Shown: positions 34,659 to 44,663, numbered from the stretch's first letter. The stretch: DNA of 64,000 nt from Mameliella sp. MMSF_3455 (GCF_030733205.1 NZ_JASHJL010000026.1:1-64000); one strand, 5' to 3'. Program-made: numbers and translations. The notes: generated by a model not told the origin, from the sequence alone.

Positions 34659-37340
34659 ATGGCTGATTTGGTATTGGAATGGGGGGCTCTTGGTCCGTTT
34701 GGCACCAACGTGCCGGATGCGGACGGGGGCGTGTCCGCCACGGTGGACGCAGGCGGCGTGGCAGTCGACATTTCGTTCGACGCGATCGAGGCAGGAGCAT
34801 CGGCCTATACCTACAACTCTCCCGGTTACGTCGCTCCGGACGAGTCCTTTTCGAACCAGTCGTTCCTCAAGCTCTTTGGTGAAGGCGAGGTCGGGGGAAC
34901 CGAGACGTCGACCACGGTGCTGGACTTTCGCGCCACCAACACCGATCTCTACTCCGATGCGGCACAGAATGTCTCGTTCCGTATCAACGACATCGACACC
35001 GGAGCGGGCGGCGACTTCTTTGAAATCGGGGCGGGCTTCGAGGACGTTCTAAGCGTCACGGCTATTGCGCCCGATGGCACCGAAGTGCCCGTGACCCTGA
35101 CCCTTGGTTCCGCCGTGACCAACACCGGCGGTCTGCTCGGCGGCCTTGCAGAGACAGGATTCGAGGATCCGACCTCGTCGGTCCTTGTCGAGATAGACGG
35201 CCCCGTGGCCAGCATCCGGATCGAATACGCCAACGGTGCGGCCAGCCAGCAGGGCATCACCGTCTCGGATATCGAATTTTCGACCGTGGACGCGGTTGAC
35301 GCAAACCAGGACCCAGACGCAGTCGACGACAGCGCGACCACGATAGGCGGTACGCCGGTCGACGTGGCGCTGCTGGCCAATGATACGGATCCCGACGGTG
35401 ATATACTGACCGTCACCGGCATCACCCCGGCGGCCAATGGGTCCGCCGTTCTGAACGGCGACGGTACCGTGACGTACACGCCGGACGCCGGCTTTGTGGG
35501 CGACGACACGATTTCCTACACCATTTCCGATGGCAACGGCGGGTCCGATACCGGCGTTGTCACGTTCACCGTGGCGGATGATGGCGTGCCGCGTATCGAC
35601 ACCGACGTCTTCCCGGTCGCTCCCGGTGACCAGCCATTGGATCCGCTGGACGGCCTCGACCAAGACCCTGATCCGTCGGACGACCTCGACAACATCGCGG
35701 GCGATGGCTCTGCCGAACTGATCGAGACGGGAGACGACGCCGACACGATCTCTGCCGGCGGTGGCGACGATACGGTGAACTCGGGCATCGACGACGACCT
35801 TGTCGATCTTGGAAGCGGCAATGACTCGCTCTTCGACGTGCAGGGGGCGGATACGATCTATGGCCGGGCCGGTGACGACACGATCATCGCGGGCACGGAT
35901 ACCTTCTCGGACTACGAAGGCGACGATCCCGCGTTTTTCCCGGGGACGCCGCTCAACGATCTCGGCTTTACCTCGGACCCGAACCAGGAAGACGGACGCG
36001 ACTACGTCGAAGGCAACCGCGGCAACGACTACATCGTCACCGGTGACGACAGCGACACCATCGATGGCGGCGGCGAGAACGATACGCTGGATGGCGGCAT
36101 CGACGATGACCTCATCATGGGCGGCCAAGGCGACGACTCTCTGATCGGTGGCCACGGATCGGACACGCTGGACGGCGGCCAGGGCAACGATACGCTGGAC
36201 GGGTCAAACCTTGCGGCGCTGGAACTGACCGACGACATCGACCCCAACACAGAAAACGACCGTGACCTGCTGCAGGGTTTTATTGGCAACGACTCGCTGA
36301 TCGGCGGGGATGATGACGATACGTTGATGGGCGGCTCCGGGATGGACACGTTGGACGGCGGCATCGACGACGACATCCTGATGGGTGGCAACGACAATGA
36401 CACGCTGATCGGCGGTCAGGGCAACGACACGCTGAACGGTGGATCTGGTGACGACAGCATCATGGGCGGCAGCGATCGGGACGTGATCGTGGTCGACAGT
36501 GCGGCGGACGGCATCGGCGATACGGTCGATGGCGGCTCGGGCGGTTTCGTCGACCAGGTCAATCCCGAGGATCCGCCGAACCAGGACTACGACGTCCTGG
36601 ACCTGTCGGGCACGGGTGCGCGGGACGTCGATTGGCGCATTGTCAACACCGTGGCGGACAGCAACGGCAATGGCCTGGACGGAACAATCGAGTTTCTGAA
36701 CGCCGCCGGTGACGTGACCGGCACGATGGACTTCTTCGAGATCGAGGAAATCGTGCCCTGCTTTACGCCCGGTACGCTGATTGCCACGCCACAGGGCGAA
36801 CGCCTGGTCGAAGAGCTGAAGGTCGGTGATCGGGTCATCACCCGCGACAACGGCATCCAGGAAATCAAGTGGGTCGGCCGCAAGGACCTGACCGGCTTTG
36901 ATCTGGCGCGCAAGCCGCACTTCAAGCCGATCCTGATCCAGCAAGGGGCCTTGGGCAACAACCTGCCAGAGCACGACATGCTGGTCTCGCCGAACCATCG
37001 GGTCCTGGTGGCCAATGACAAGGCCGCGCTTTACTTCGAAGAGCGCGAGGTTCTGGTCGCGGCCAAGCATCTGACGGGTCTGGACGGCGTGGACGAGGTC
37101 GAGGCGAACGGTGTCTCCTACATCCACGTGATGTTCGACAGCCATGAGGTCATCCTGTCGAATGGTGCCTGGACCGAGAGCTTTCAACCCGGCGATTACA
37201 GCCTCAAGGGCATCGGCAACGCGCAGCGCCAAGAAATTCTCGAACTTTTCCCCGAACTGGAAAGGGCCGAGGGTCTCAAGGCCTATGTCTCGGCGCGTCG
37301 CTCGTTGAAAAAGCACGAGGCGGCACTGCTGACCCAGTAA
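34659..37340 (+). CDS. Large secreted RTX protein with cadherin-like repeat and C-terminal Hint domain
   Basis: An 893-aa protein; ATG 34659 follows GAAGAAGG-type purines. Order: a beta-rich N-terminal domain (about 1-210), one VCBS/cadherin-like repeat (about 220-310; LLANDTDPDGD, GDGTVTYTPDAGF, DTISYTISDGNGG), a long block of RTX nonapeptides GGxGxDxLx (about 355-620), then a Hint domain beginning at Cys701 (PCFTPGTLIATPQG, VGDRVITRDNG, PNHRVLV). No N-terminal signal peptide, as expected for type I secretion. RTX repeats bind calcium outside the cell. Hint_2 domains are common at the end of such Rhodobacteraceae proteins; self-cleavage is possible but unproven. No ABC/HlyD exporter lies nearby. 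Confidence 0.85.
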   Translation: MADLVLEWGALGPFGTNVPDADGGVSATVDAGGVAVDISFDAIEAGASAYTYNSPGYVAPDESFSNQSFLKLFGEGEVGGTETSTTVLDFRATNTDLYSDAAQNVSFRINDIDTGAGGDFFEIGAGFEDVLSVTAIAPDGTEVPVTLTLGSAVTNTGGLLGGLAETGFEDPTSSVLVEIDGPVASIRIEYANGAASQQGITVSDIEFSTVDAVDANQDPDAVDDSATTIGGTPVDVALLANDTDPDGDILTVTGITPAANGSAVLNGDGTVTYTPDAGFVGDDTISYTISDGNGGSDTGVVTFTVADDGVPRIDTDVFPVAPGDQPLDPLDGLDQDPDPSDDLDNIAGDGSAELIETGDDADTISAGGGDDTVNSGIDDDLVDLGSGNDSLFDVQGADTIYGRAGDDTIIAGTDTFSDYEGDDPAFFPGTPLNDLGFTSDPNQEDGRDYVEGNRGNDYIVTGDDSDTIDGGGENDTLDGGIDDDLIMGGQGDDSLIGGHGSDTLDGGQGNDTLDGSNLAALELTDDIDPNTENDRDLLQGFIGNDSLIGGDDDDTLMGGSGMDTLDGGIDDDILMGGNDNDTLIGGQGNDTLNGGSGDDSIMGGSDRDVIVVDSAADGIGDTVDGGSGGFVDQVNPEDPPNQDYDVLDLSGTGARDVDWRIVNTVADSNGNGLDGTIEFLNAAGDVTGTMDFFEIEEIVPCFTPGTLIATPQGERLVEELKVGDRVITRDNGIQEIKWVGRKDLTGFDLARKPHFKPILIQQGALGNNLPEHDMLVSPNHRVLVANDKAALYFEEREVLVAAKHLTGLDGVDEVEANGVSYIHVMFDSHEVILSNGAWTESFQPGDYSLKGIGNAQRQEILELFPELERAEGLKAYVSARRSLKKHEAALLTQ

Positions 37341-37414
37341 GGGTTTCGCCGACACGGAGTTTGCAGCCTGTTCCGGCGCGTGACAATCCTCTCGCCCGGA
37401 ACGGATAACACGGG

Positions 37415-37445
37415 AACGGGGCGGCCCTGGCCGCCCCGTTTTCTG
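37415..37445 (+). terminator. Rho-independent terminator of the RTX-Hint gene
   Basis: AACGGGGCGG (37415-37424) pairs with CCGCCCCGTT (37431-37440), 10 bp exact, followed by TTTTCTGTT-type T-rich sequence. It is 75 nt after the stop. The clearest intrinsic terminator in the window. Confidence 0.85.
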
Positions 37446-37530
37446 TTCCTGTCATGGATCCGTCGAACCCGTCTGACAACGTCTGAGGCGGTTGAGGAAC
37501 GCCTTCTAGAGGTCTGAAATTACAAGCGGC

Positions 37531-38148
37531 TCAACCTGTCAGGCAGGCGTCGTCCTGAGAGGCTCTCCAAGCGCGCCAGGCCTCTGGCGTGTCCAGATCC
37601 GTCAATGCCCGACGATCCGGCAGCGGGATCTGGCGGAGCCTGTGTTCGTTCGCATTCAGGACGTCCCGTGCACCCTGGTCACCGGTCAGTGTTTGCAAGG
37701 CCATGAAGCAATCCTGCGGGAACAGGACCGGGTGGCCTGGCGTACCGTCCGCGGCCGTGGCCTGTTGCAGCATCGGGAAGGGAACGGATTGAAAGCTATT
37801 GATAAGCTTTTGAATATCCTCGGTTTCGATCTCCGGCATATCGGCGGGCAAAATGACCATCGCCTTGATGCCGCGTGGGATGTGCCCGACGCCCCTGCGG
37901 ATTGAGGCGGACATGCCAAGTTCCGAGTCTGGAACCACGATCACCTGAACGGGCAGGCCCTGCAGAGCCGCGGCGCGCGGGTGGTCAGGATCAGGAAGGG
38001 TCACGGCCACGTGGGCGCCCGTGTCGATCGCCCGCAACGCCTGACGGCGCAGCAGCGGAAGACCATCTACTGTTTCGGTCAACTTGTCGCGGCCACGCAT
38101 CCGTGAAGATGCGCCCGCGGCGGGGATGAGAATCGAAATATCCAGCAT
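37531..38148 (-). CDS. MobA/MocA-like nucleotidyltransferase
   Basis: A 205-aa protein with the NTP-transferase opening LIPAAGASSRMRGRDKL (residues about 6-22) and the metal motif ILPADMPEI near 110. ATG 38148 is used because the family starts there; the open frame reaches 17 codons further up. Such enzymes make molybdenum cofactor dinucleotides (MCD or MGD) or activated sugars. No XdhC-type partner or molybdoenzyme is adjacent, so the client is unknown. Transcribed on its own between the RTX gene and the dehydrogenase pair. Confidence 0.75.
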   Translation of the reverse strand: MLDISILIPAAGASSRMRGRDKLTETVDGLPLLRRQALRAIDTGAHVAVTLPDPDHPRAAALQGLPVQVIVVPDSELGMSASIRRGVGHIPRGIKAMVILPADMPEIETEDIQKLINSFQSVPFPMLQQATAADGTPGHPVLFPQDCFMALQTLTGDQGARDVLNANEHRLRQIPLPDRRALTDLDTPEAWRAWRASQDDACLTG

Positions 38149-38269
38149 GGTCGAGACACTAACACAGGTTGAGCAAGAATGTGGCGCGTCTTGTGCCAAG
38201 TGCGCAACTTTTTGTGTCGTTCGAGCAGGTCTCCGCTATATGCTGCGGTGCAGCAGCGCATGTGCGGCA

Positions 38270-40675
38270 TCAACCGCGCATGCGCTGCCCCTGCGGATCA
38301 AAGAGTGGTTCTGTGAGGATCCGCGCCGGGCGCATCTGGCCAAGGATCTCGATTTCCGCGATCAGATTGGCGTCGGCTTTATTTCTGGGAATCAACGCCA
38401 TGGCGACAGACTTTCCCGCGAAATGTGAATAGCCGCCAGAGGTGCAGAACCCCTGAACCTTGCCATCGATCCAGACCGGTTCATAGGCGTTCACATCCGT
38501 ATCCAGCGCATCGACTTCGAACATCGCGAGGGTCCGATGCGGCGGTGCGGCGCGCTCGGCCTCGGCGGCGTCGTGACCGATGAAATCGCCCTTGGACCAC
38601 TGGATGAATCGATCCAGGCCAGTTTCCGCGCAGGTGTAATCAGGTGAGAACTCGCGCCCCCAGGAGCCAAAGAACTTGTCCAGTCGCAGGCTCATCATCG
38701 CGCGCATGCCAAACGGTTTCATGCCCTTGGGCGCGCCGGCGTTCCAGAGCGTCTGCCATAGTTGCCGCTGCGCCATCGGATCGCAGTAGATCTCGTAGCC
38801 CAGATCGCCGGTATAGGAGACACGTTGCACGAGACAGTCGTTCATGCCCACCACAAGGTGACGCACATCCATGAAGCCCATGTCGCTGATATCGGCGCGC
38901 GTGCAGGCTTGCAGGAACTCGCGCGCGAGCGGCCCTGCGACCTGGAAGCCTGTGGATTTGTCGCTGATATTTTCGATGCTTACGCCGTCTTCCTTATGTT
39001 TCAGGAACCAGCGCATGTGATAAGCCTGTGCGGAGTAAGAGGCGGTCAGGCGGTATTCCGTCTCCGACAGGCAGGCGACGGTAAAATCGCCGATGATCCG
39101 TCCGGCGGGCGACAGCATGGGCGTCAGGGACATGCGGCCCGGTCCGGGAATGCGGCCCGCCATGATCCGGTCCAGCCAGGCGCGGGCATTGGGCCCGGTG
39201 ACGCGGTACTTGCCGAAGTTCTGGACCTCGTTGATGCCCGCCGCCTGGCGCACTGCGTGGACCTCGCGCGCCGTGGCGTCCCAGGCGTTGGAGCGGCGGA
39301 AGGAGGGTGTTTCGTAGCGCGGCTCACCTTCGGCGGCGAAGTAGTTCACCACCTCCAAACCGTATTGCGCGCCCCAGACCGCGCCCATGCCGTCAAAAAT
39401 GTCGTACATGGGCGTCGTGCGGTTGGGGCGGGCAGCGGGCAGTTCCTCATTGGGATAGCTGACGGAAAAGCGTTTTTGGTAGTTTTCAATGACTTTCGGC
39501 AGGGTGTAGCCCGGCGTGATCCAGTCGCCAAAGCGCGCCACGTCCATCGCGCCGGTGTCGCGTTCGCATTCCCCCTCGACCATCCACTGTGCCAGCATGA
39601 GGCCCACGCCCCCGCCCTGACTGAAGCCAGCCATGACACCGCAGGCCGACCAGTAGCCGCGCAAACCTGGGATCGGCCCCACCAGCGGGTTGCCGTCAGG
39701 CGCAAAGGTGAAAGGTCCGTGAATCACGGATTTTACGCCGGCACGCTCTAGAACTGGAAAGCGTTTGTACGCGAATTCAATGCTTTGCTCGATCTTTTCA
39801 AAGTCGTCTGGCAAGAGTTCATGCCCGAACGCCCAAGGCGTGCCATCCACAGCCCAAGGGCGGCAAGGTTGTTCATAGAAACCGATACACAGTCCGCGCC
39901 CTTCCTGACGCAAGTAGCTTTCCCCGGCCGGGTCCATGACATGGGGGTGTTCGGCGTCACGTTCATAGATTTCCGGTGTTTCCTCGGTCACGAGGTACTG
40001 GTGTTCCATCGGGTGCAACGGCAGGTAGACATCGGCCAATGCGCCCACTTCGCGCGCCCAGAGACCGGCGGCATTGACGACATGTTCGGTGTGAACGGTG
40101 CCTTTGTCCGTGACAACGTCCCATGTGCCATCGGAACGAGGATTGGTTTCCAACACCTTGGTATGCAGATGGATTTCTGCGCCAGCCATGCGCGCGGCCT
40201 TGGCATAGGCATGGGTGGTGCCGGACGGATCGAGGTGTCCGTCCAGCGGATCGTAGAGCGCCCCGATCACGCCGTCGAGGTTCACGATGGGGGCGAGTTT
40301 GGCGATTTCTTCCGGTCCGACGATCTCTGTTTCCAGACCCATGTAGCGATGCTTGGCGCGTTCCGCGAGCAGCATGTCGAAGCGGTCGTGGTTGTCAGCC
40401 AGGGTGATGCCGCCGACGTGGTGCAATCCGCAGGACATGCCTGTCAGCTCTTCGAGTTCTTTGTAAAGGCGGATGGTGTACCCCTGCAGCGCGGCCATGT
40501 TTGTGTCGCCGTTCAGCGTGTGAAAGCCGCCTGCCGCATGCCATGTGCTGCCGCTCGTCAGCTCGGATCGTTCCAGCAGCATCACGTCCGACCAGCCCAA
40601 TTTAGTCAGGTGGTAGAGCACGGAACAGCCGACGACTCCGCCTCCGATCACGACGACTCGGGTAGTGGTTTTCAT
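38270..40675 (-). CDS. Dimethylglycine/sarcosine-dehydrogenase-like flavoprotein with GcvT domain
   Basis: An 801-aa protein; ATG 40675 starts directly at the FAD fold (VVVIGGGVVGCSVLYHLTKLGW, glycines 11-13 and 16), so the longer open frame upstream is rejected. SGSTWHAAG (41-49) carries His46, the residue that holds FAD covalently in dimethylglycine dehydrogenase. Residues about 1-400 form the amine oxidase part and about 430-801 the GcvT folate-binding part (CLVQRVSYTGDLGYEIYCD, SLRLDKFFGSWGREFSPDYT). Expected reaction: oxidative demethylation of an N-methyl amino acid, passing the one-carbon unit to tetrahydrofolate. Divergent from a close paralogue. Confidence 0.85.
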   Translation of the reverse strand: MKTTTRVVVIGGGVVGCSVLYHLTKLGWSDVMLLERSELTSGSTWHAAGGFHTLNGDTNMAALQGYTIRLYKELEELTGMSCGLHHVGGITLADNHDRFDMLLAERAKHRYMGLETEIVGPEEIAKLAPIVNLDGVIGALYDPLDGHLDPSGTTHAYAKAARMAGAEIHLHTKVLETNPRSDGTWDVVTDKGTVHTEHVVNAAGLWAREVGALADVYLPLHPMEHQYLVTEETPEIYERDAEHPHVMDPAGESYLRQEGRGLCIGFYEQPCRPWAVDGTPWAFGHELLPDDFEKIEQSIEFAYKRFPVLERAGVKSVIHGPFTFAPDGNPLVGPIPGLRGYWSACGVMAGFSQGGGVGLMLAQWMVEGECERDTGAMDVARFGDWITPGYTLPKVIENYQKRFSVSYPNEELPAARPNRTTPMYDIFDGMGAVWGAQYGLEVVNYFAAEGEPRYETPSFRRSNAWDATAREVHAVRQAAGINEVQNFGKYRVTGPNARAWLDRIMAGRIPGPGRMSLTPMLSPAGRIIGDFTVACLSETEYRLTASYSAQAYHMRWFLKHKEDGVSIENISDKSTGFQVAGPLAREFLQACTRADISDMGFMDVRHLVVGMNDCLVQRVSYTGDLGYEIYCDPMAQRQLWQTLWNAGAPKGMKPFGMRAMMSLRLDKFFGSWGREFSPDYTCAETGLDRFIQWSKGDFIGHDAAEAERAAPPHRTLAMFEVDALDTDVNAYEPVWIDGKVQGFCTSGGYSHFAGKSVAMALIPRNKADANLIAEIEILGQMRPARILTEPLFDPQGQRMRG

Positions 40676-40841
40676 GATGTGCCTCCATTCGATACGGGCC
40701 GCCAGAGCAGCTGCCTGTCCCGCGTATTTGACGAAAGTCGAAGCGCAAGGCGTTGTGAAGGGGCGACGAAATCTGTCGCAAACGGGCATTTTTTGTACGT
40801 GTTTGCCGGGCAGGGTGACGTGCAGATTTGCGGAGTGACCC
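40676..40841. promoter_or_regulatory. Divergent promoter region between the dehydrogenase paralogues
   Basis: 166 nt holding the promoters of both flavoprotein genes. Locally AT-rich (TTTTTTGTACGTG near 40790). No clear dyad; no regulator gene is adjacent. Confidence 0.35.
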
Positions 40842-43262
40842 ATGCGCAGCCAAGCCCAAGCCGTCGTCATCGGAGGCGGCGTGATCGGATGTTCGATCCT
40901 TTACCACCTGACAAAACTCGGATGGAACGATGTTGTCCTGCTCGAACGTGACGAGTTGACGTCGGGCTCTACCTGGCACGCTGCGGCAAATATCCACGGC
41001 CTGCATGACAGCACCAACATCAGTCGCCTGCAGCACTATACGATGAGCCTTTACAAGGACCTGGAAGCGGAAACAGGCCAAAGTTGCGGTGTCTTCCAGC
41101 CCGGCAGCCTGTACCTGGCCCAGACGGTCGAGCGGGAGCACCAGCTGCGCCTGCAGGCCGCCAAGGCCAAGCTGTATGGCATGAATTTCCACGAGATCAC
41201 CCGGGACGAGGCAGAGCGCCTGCATCCTCTGGTCGATTTCACCGGCATTCGCTGCATCATGTTCGAGCCCGACGGCGGCAACGTCGATCCTTCGGGTGTG
41301 ACGGCGGCCTACGCGGCCGGCGCACGGCAACGGGGGGCCGAGATCCATCGCTTTACCCCGGTGACCGCGACGGAGCCACAGGCGGACGGGACATGGATCG
41401 TGCGCACGACCAAGGGCGATATCGCGACGCCCTGGGTGGTGAACGCCGCCGGACTCTGGGGGCGTGAGGTGGCGGCCCTGGCGGGGCTGAAACTGCCTCT
41501 GCAGCCGACCGAGCACCAATATTTCGTGACCGAAACCATTGCCGAGATCGACACGATGGACCGGCGGTTGCCGTCGGTCGCGGACCGGGACGGCGAATAT
41601 TACCTGCGCCAGGAAGGCAAGGGCCTGCTGATCGGTGCCTATGAACGTGACGTGCGGCTCTGGGCCGAAGACGGCACGCCGCTGGATTTCGCGCATGATC
41701 TTTTCCCCGATGACCTGGAACGCATCGAGGACAACATGATGCGCGCCATCGACCGCGTCCCGGCAGTGGGCGCGGCGGGGATCAAGCGGGTCATCAACGG
41801 ACCGATGATCTGGTCGCCCGATGCCAACGTGCTGATGGGGCCGGTGCCGGAACTGAAAGGCTATTTCTGCTGCAACGGCATCATACCGGGGTTCTCGCAG
41901 TCCGGCGGCATGGGCTTGATGGCGGCGCAATGGATCGTCGAAGGCGAGAAGCAATACGACATGTTCGCCTGGGACATGGCGCGGTTCGGTGACTGGGCGG
42001 ACGAAAAATTCACCAAGGCGCGTGTCATGAACCAATATGCGCACCGCTTTGCCATCCACTTCCCCGGCGAGGAACGCGATGCCGGCCGTCCTGTGCGTGT
42101 GCGCCCGGTCTACGAGATGCAAAAGAGCATGGGCGCCAAGTTCGGCCTCAACTATGGCTGGGAACACCCGGCCTATTTCGACGCCGACCAGCCCGATACG
42201 CCCGGCTTCACCCGGCAGGGTTGGTGGCAGAGCGTGGGCCGCGAAGCGCGTATGCTGCGCGAGACGGGCGGCATCATCGACATCTCGAACTTTGCCAAGT
42301 ACCGGGTCAGCGGCGCAGGTGCCGAGGATTGGCTGAACGCGCTGTTCGCCAACCGGATGCCGCGCAAGGTGGGGCGGTCCTGTCTGACTCCGTTGATCGG
42401 CAAGCGCGGCGGGATCGCCGGGGATTTCACCGTCACCCGACTGGGCGACGAGGAATTCTGGGTGATCGGATCCGGCATGGCCGAGCGTTATCATCAGCGG
42501 TTCTTCGCGGATGTGCCCTTGCCCGAGGGGACGGCCTGCACCTCCATGACCAATGCCATGTGCGGGTTCAACGTGGCTGGGCCGCGCTCGCGCGAGATGC
42601 TGGGGCGGTTGACCAACGCCTCGCTGGCCACCGCCGACTGGCCTTTCATGGCCTCGCAGTGGATCGAACTGGCTGGCGTTCGGGTGCTGGCGCTGCGGGT
42701 GTCCTTTACCGGGGACCTTGGGTGGGAACTGCATTGCGCCGAGGACGATCAGGCGCAGCTGTACGAGGCTCTTCTGAAGGAAGGCGACGCCTTGGGGATT
42801 GGCCCGGTCGGCAGCCGTGCCTTGATGAGCCTCAGGATCGAAAAAGGCTATGGCTCGTGGAGCCGAGAGTATTCGCCAGAGTACTGGCCGCAGGAAGTCG
42901 GGCTGGCGCGGCTGTGCAAGCTGGACAAGGAGTTCCTGAACAAACAGGCGCTGCTGGAGGTGATCGAGAAACCGGCGCGCGAGGAACTGGTGATCCTGGC
43001 GCTGGACGAAGATGCGGTGACGGCGTCCAATGCCGATGCCACGGGCGGAGAGCCGATCTTTCGCGATGGACGGGGCGTCGGACGTGTCACTTCGGGCGGC
43101 TATGGCTACTCCGTCGGTCGGAGCCTCGCGCTTGGCTATGTCAAGGCGGGTTCGGCGGCGCCGGGTGACCGGGTCGAGGTCATGGTGCTGGGCCGTCCGC
43201 ACGGCGCGGAAATTCTGGCGCAGCCACCATTTGACCCGACCGGAGAGCGTCTGCGCGCCTGA
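40842..43262 (+). CDS. Dimethylglycine/sarcosine-dehydrogenase-like flavoprotein with GcvT domain (paralogue)
   Basis: An 806-aa protein of the same architecture: VVIGGGVIGCSILYHLTKLGW at the start, covalent-flavin-type His46 in SGSTWHAAAN, and a C-terminal GcvT domain (VLALRVSFTGDLGWELHC, SLRIEKGYGSWSREYSPEY). The first 45 residues are nearly the same as in the minus-strand copy, and they diverge afterwards (NIHGLHDSTNISRLQ versus GFHTLNGDTNMAALQ). This points to an old duplication with a changed substrate pocket. Ends 2 nt before a convergent gene. Confidence 0.85.
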   Translation: MRSQAQAVVIGGGVIGCSILYHLTKLGWNDVVLLERDELTSGSTWHAAANIHGLHDSTNISRLQHYTMSLYKDLEAETGQSCGVFQPGSLYLAQTVEREHQLRLQAAKAKLYGMNFHEITRDEAERLHPLVDFTGIRCIMFEPDGGNVDPSGVTAAYAAGARQRGAEIHRFTPVTATEPQADGTWIVRTTKGDIATPWVVNAAGLWGREVAALAGLKLPLQPTEHQYFVTETIAEIDTMDRRLPSVADRDGEYYLRQEGKGLLIGAYERDVRLWAEDGTPLDFAHDLFPDDLERIEDNMMRAIDRVPAVGAAGIKRVINGPMIWSPDANVLMGPVPELKGYFCCNGIIPGFSQSGGMGLMAAQWIVEGEKQYDMFAWDMARFGDWADEKFTKARVMNQYAHRFAIHFPGEERDAGRPVRVRPVYEMQKSMGAKFGLNYGWEHPAYFDADQPDTPGFTRQGWWQSVGREARMLRETGGIIDISNFAKYRVSGAGAEDWLNALFANRMPRKVGRSCLTPLIGKRGGIAGDFTVTRLGDEEFWVIGSGMAERYHQRFFADVPLPEGTACTSMTNAMCGFNVAGPRSREMLGRLTNASLATADWPFMASQWIELAGVRVLALRVSFTGDLGWELHCAEDDQAQLYEALLKEGDALGIGPVGSRALMSLRIEKGYGSWSREYSPEYWPQEVGLARLCKLDKEFLNKQALLEVIEKPAREELVILALDEDAVTASNADATGGEPIFRDGRGVGRVTSGGYGYSVGRSLALGYVKAGSAAPGDRVEVMVLGRPHGAEILAQPPFDPTGERLRA

Positions 43263-43264
43263 GC

Positions 43265-44650
43265 CTATCGCATCGCCGGCCAGCCGATGCTGGTTCGCAG
43301 GTCGGCGCATTTGTCGGTGCAATCCGCACTGCACCGGCGCGCACGACCGTCATGGGTGAAGAAATCGCATTTGCCCAGCGTCCCGTCCGCTTTGCAAAAG
43401 ACCACCATCTCGCTGCCATCGTGCCCCCGCAGGCGGTACTTGGCGATGGCACTGGCGGAATGATAGCGGCAGTCCGCGCCGCTTGTTCGCGGGCCGTGGA
43501 TGTTGTGGATCTGGTCGAGGTGATGCCCACCGTCCTGCGTGAAATAGGCCGAGACCCCGGTTTCCTTGCCTGCCGCGTAGCGGACCTGTGACCTGATCCG
43601 GCCGCCCGCCTGGCCGTCGGCGGGGGCGGCGAAATAGCTGCACGAGAGATGGTTCTGGTCGTCCCCGGGCGGGATGCGATGGGTCAGGACCTGTCCGGTC
43701 AGGTCCGGGTTGCGGGTGGGGCAATTGGGCCCGTCCGGCGATGCGGTGGCACCACCCCCCGAGGCAGTCAGACGGCGGTCCAGCGCGGCGAGTTGGGTGT
43801 CAAGGAAGTCGATCCGCTCCTTGATCCGGGTCCGCATCGTCTGTGATCCCTGCAAGAGCCCGCGCACAAGCGTCTCGACTTCGGCCCGGAATTCGGGGCT
43901 GTCTATGTCACTGGTGGTGCCGACCTCGAAGAGAGTCAGCGTGACTTCCAGCACAAGGTCTTCCTTGGTCAACACGCGGGGCGGTCCGCCGGGCGTCAGC
44001 GAAGGCAGGATAAAATGGTCCGGATCCTTCAGCATCGGGGCAAGGCGGTCCCGTTCCGCCGTCAACTTGGCCTTTTCCACCGCCAGCAGCTTGTCACGCG
44101 CTGCCTTGTTGGCGGCCAGTCGGGCTTTTTGCGCCTCGATCTGATCGTCCAGCCGCCGGGACGCCCGGTTCAGGTCCGCCAGTTCGGCGACCAGCTCATT
44201 TTCGCGTCGCACCCGGGCGTGATATTGTCGGATCAACTGGTGTATGTCGGCGCAGGGCGGCGCGCAGTCATCGACCGTGCCGTCTCTCAATCGCTCCAGC
44301 GCGGCGCGTTCGGCCAGCAGCGCTCGCATCTGGTTGTTCAGGTCGCGTGAGTTCTGGTTGAAGGCGCGCATGCCCTTGAGCGCCTCGATCTCTGCCGTCA
44401 GAGCCCGGATCGCGGTCTCATTGGCTTGCCAGGGCTGGATCCAGGCCTTCCAGACACGCCATTTGTAGGCGCGGATCGCGGTCAGTTCGTTGTCAGCCTT
44501 GTCGGTCCTGGTGATCGTTTGTCCGACCTGCTGGCGCAACTGCGCGATGGTTGCCTCGATCTCGGTGTCGGTGTCTGCCCGCGCTGCGCTGGCCAGGAAA
44601 AGAAAGACGAGGAAAAGGCACGGCAAACACATCTTGGAGTGGCGTTTCAT
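43265..44650 (-). CDS. Secreted coiled-coil protein of unknown function
   Basis: A 461-aa protein with a signal peptide (KMCLPCLFLVFLFLASAARA, then DTDTEIEATIAQL). Residues about 25-300 are mostly charged helix with heptad character (MRALLAERAALERL, ENELVAELADLNRASRRLDDQIEAQKARLA, and TMRTRIKERIDFLDTQLAALDRRL), so a long coiled coil is likely. The C-terminal 150 residues are Cys/His-rich and beta-like (CSYFAAPADG, HHLDQIHNIHG, CRYHSASAIAKYRLRGHDGSEMVVFC, CSADCTDKC), suggesting a disulfide-stabilised domain. I do not recognise it. Follows the 218-aa secreted protein by 13 nt, likely the same operon. Confidence 0.7.
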   Translation of the reverse strand: MKRHSKMCLPCLFLVFLFLASAARADTDTEIEATIAQLRQQVGQTITRTDKADNELTAIRAYKWRVWKAWIQPWQANETAIRALTAEIEALKGMRAFNQNSRDLNNQMRALLAERAALERLRDGTVDDCAPPCADIHQLIRQYHARVRRENELVAELADLNRASRRLDDQIEAQKARLAANKAARDKLLAVEKAKLTAERDRLAPMLKDPDHFILPSLTPGGPPRVLTKEDLVLEVTLTLFEVGTTSDIDSPEFRAEVETLVRGLLQGSQTMRTRIKERIDFLDTQLAALDRRLTASGGGATASPDGPNCPTRNPDLTGQVLTHRIPPGDDQNHLSCSYFAAPADGQAGGRIRSQVRYAAGKETGVSAYFTQDGGHHLDQIHNIHGPRTSGADCRYHSASAIAKYRLRGHDGSEMVVFCKADGTLGKCDFFTHDGRARRCSADCTDKCADLRTSIGWPAMR

Positions 44651-44663
44651 CCGCGATGCTCCT

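Noticed and set aside
35700-36480. Possible repeat array or CRISPR in the RTX-Hint gene
   Set aside because: The periodicity is that of coding RTX nonapeptides (27 nt), with no spacer structure.
36759-37340. Intein in the RTX-Hint protein
   Set aside because: The Hint part is C-terminal with no C-extein and no clear terminal Asn followed by a nucleophile, so splicing is unlikely.
40602-43334. 910-codon open frame on the minus strand
   Set aside because: It lies opposite the second dehydrogenase gene, whose motifs are unambiguous; the antisense frame has none.
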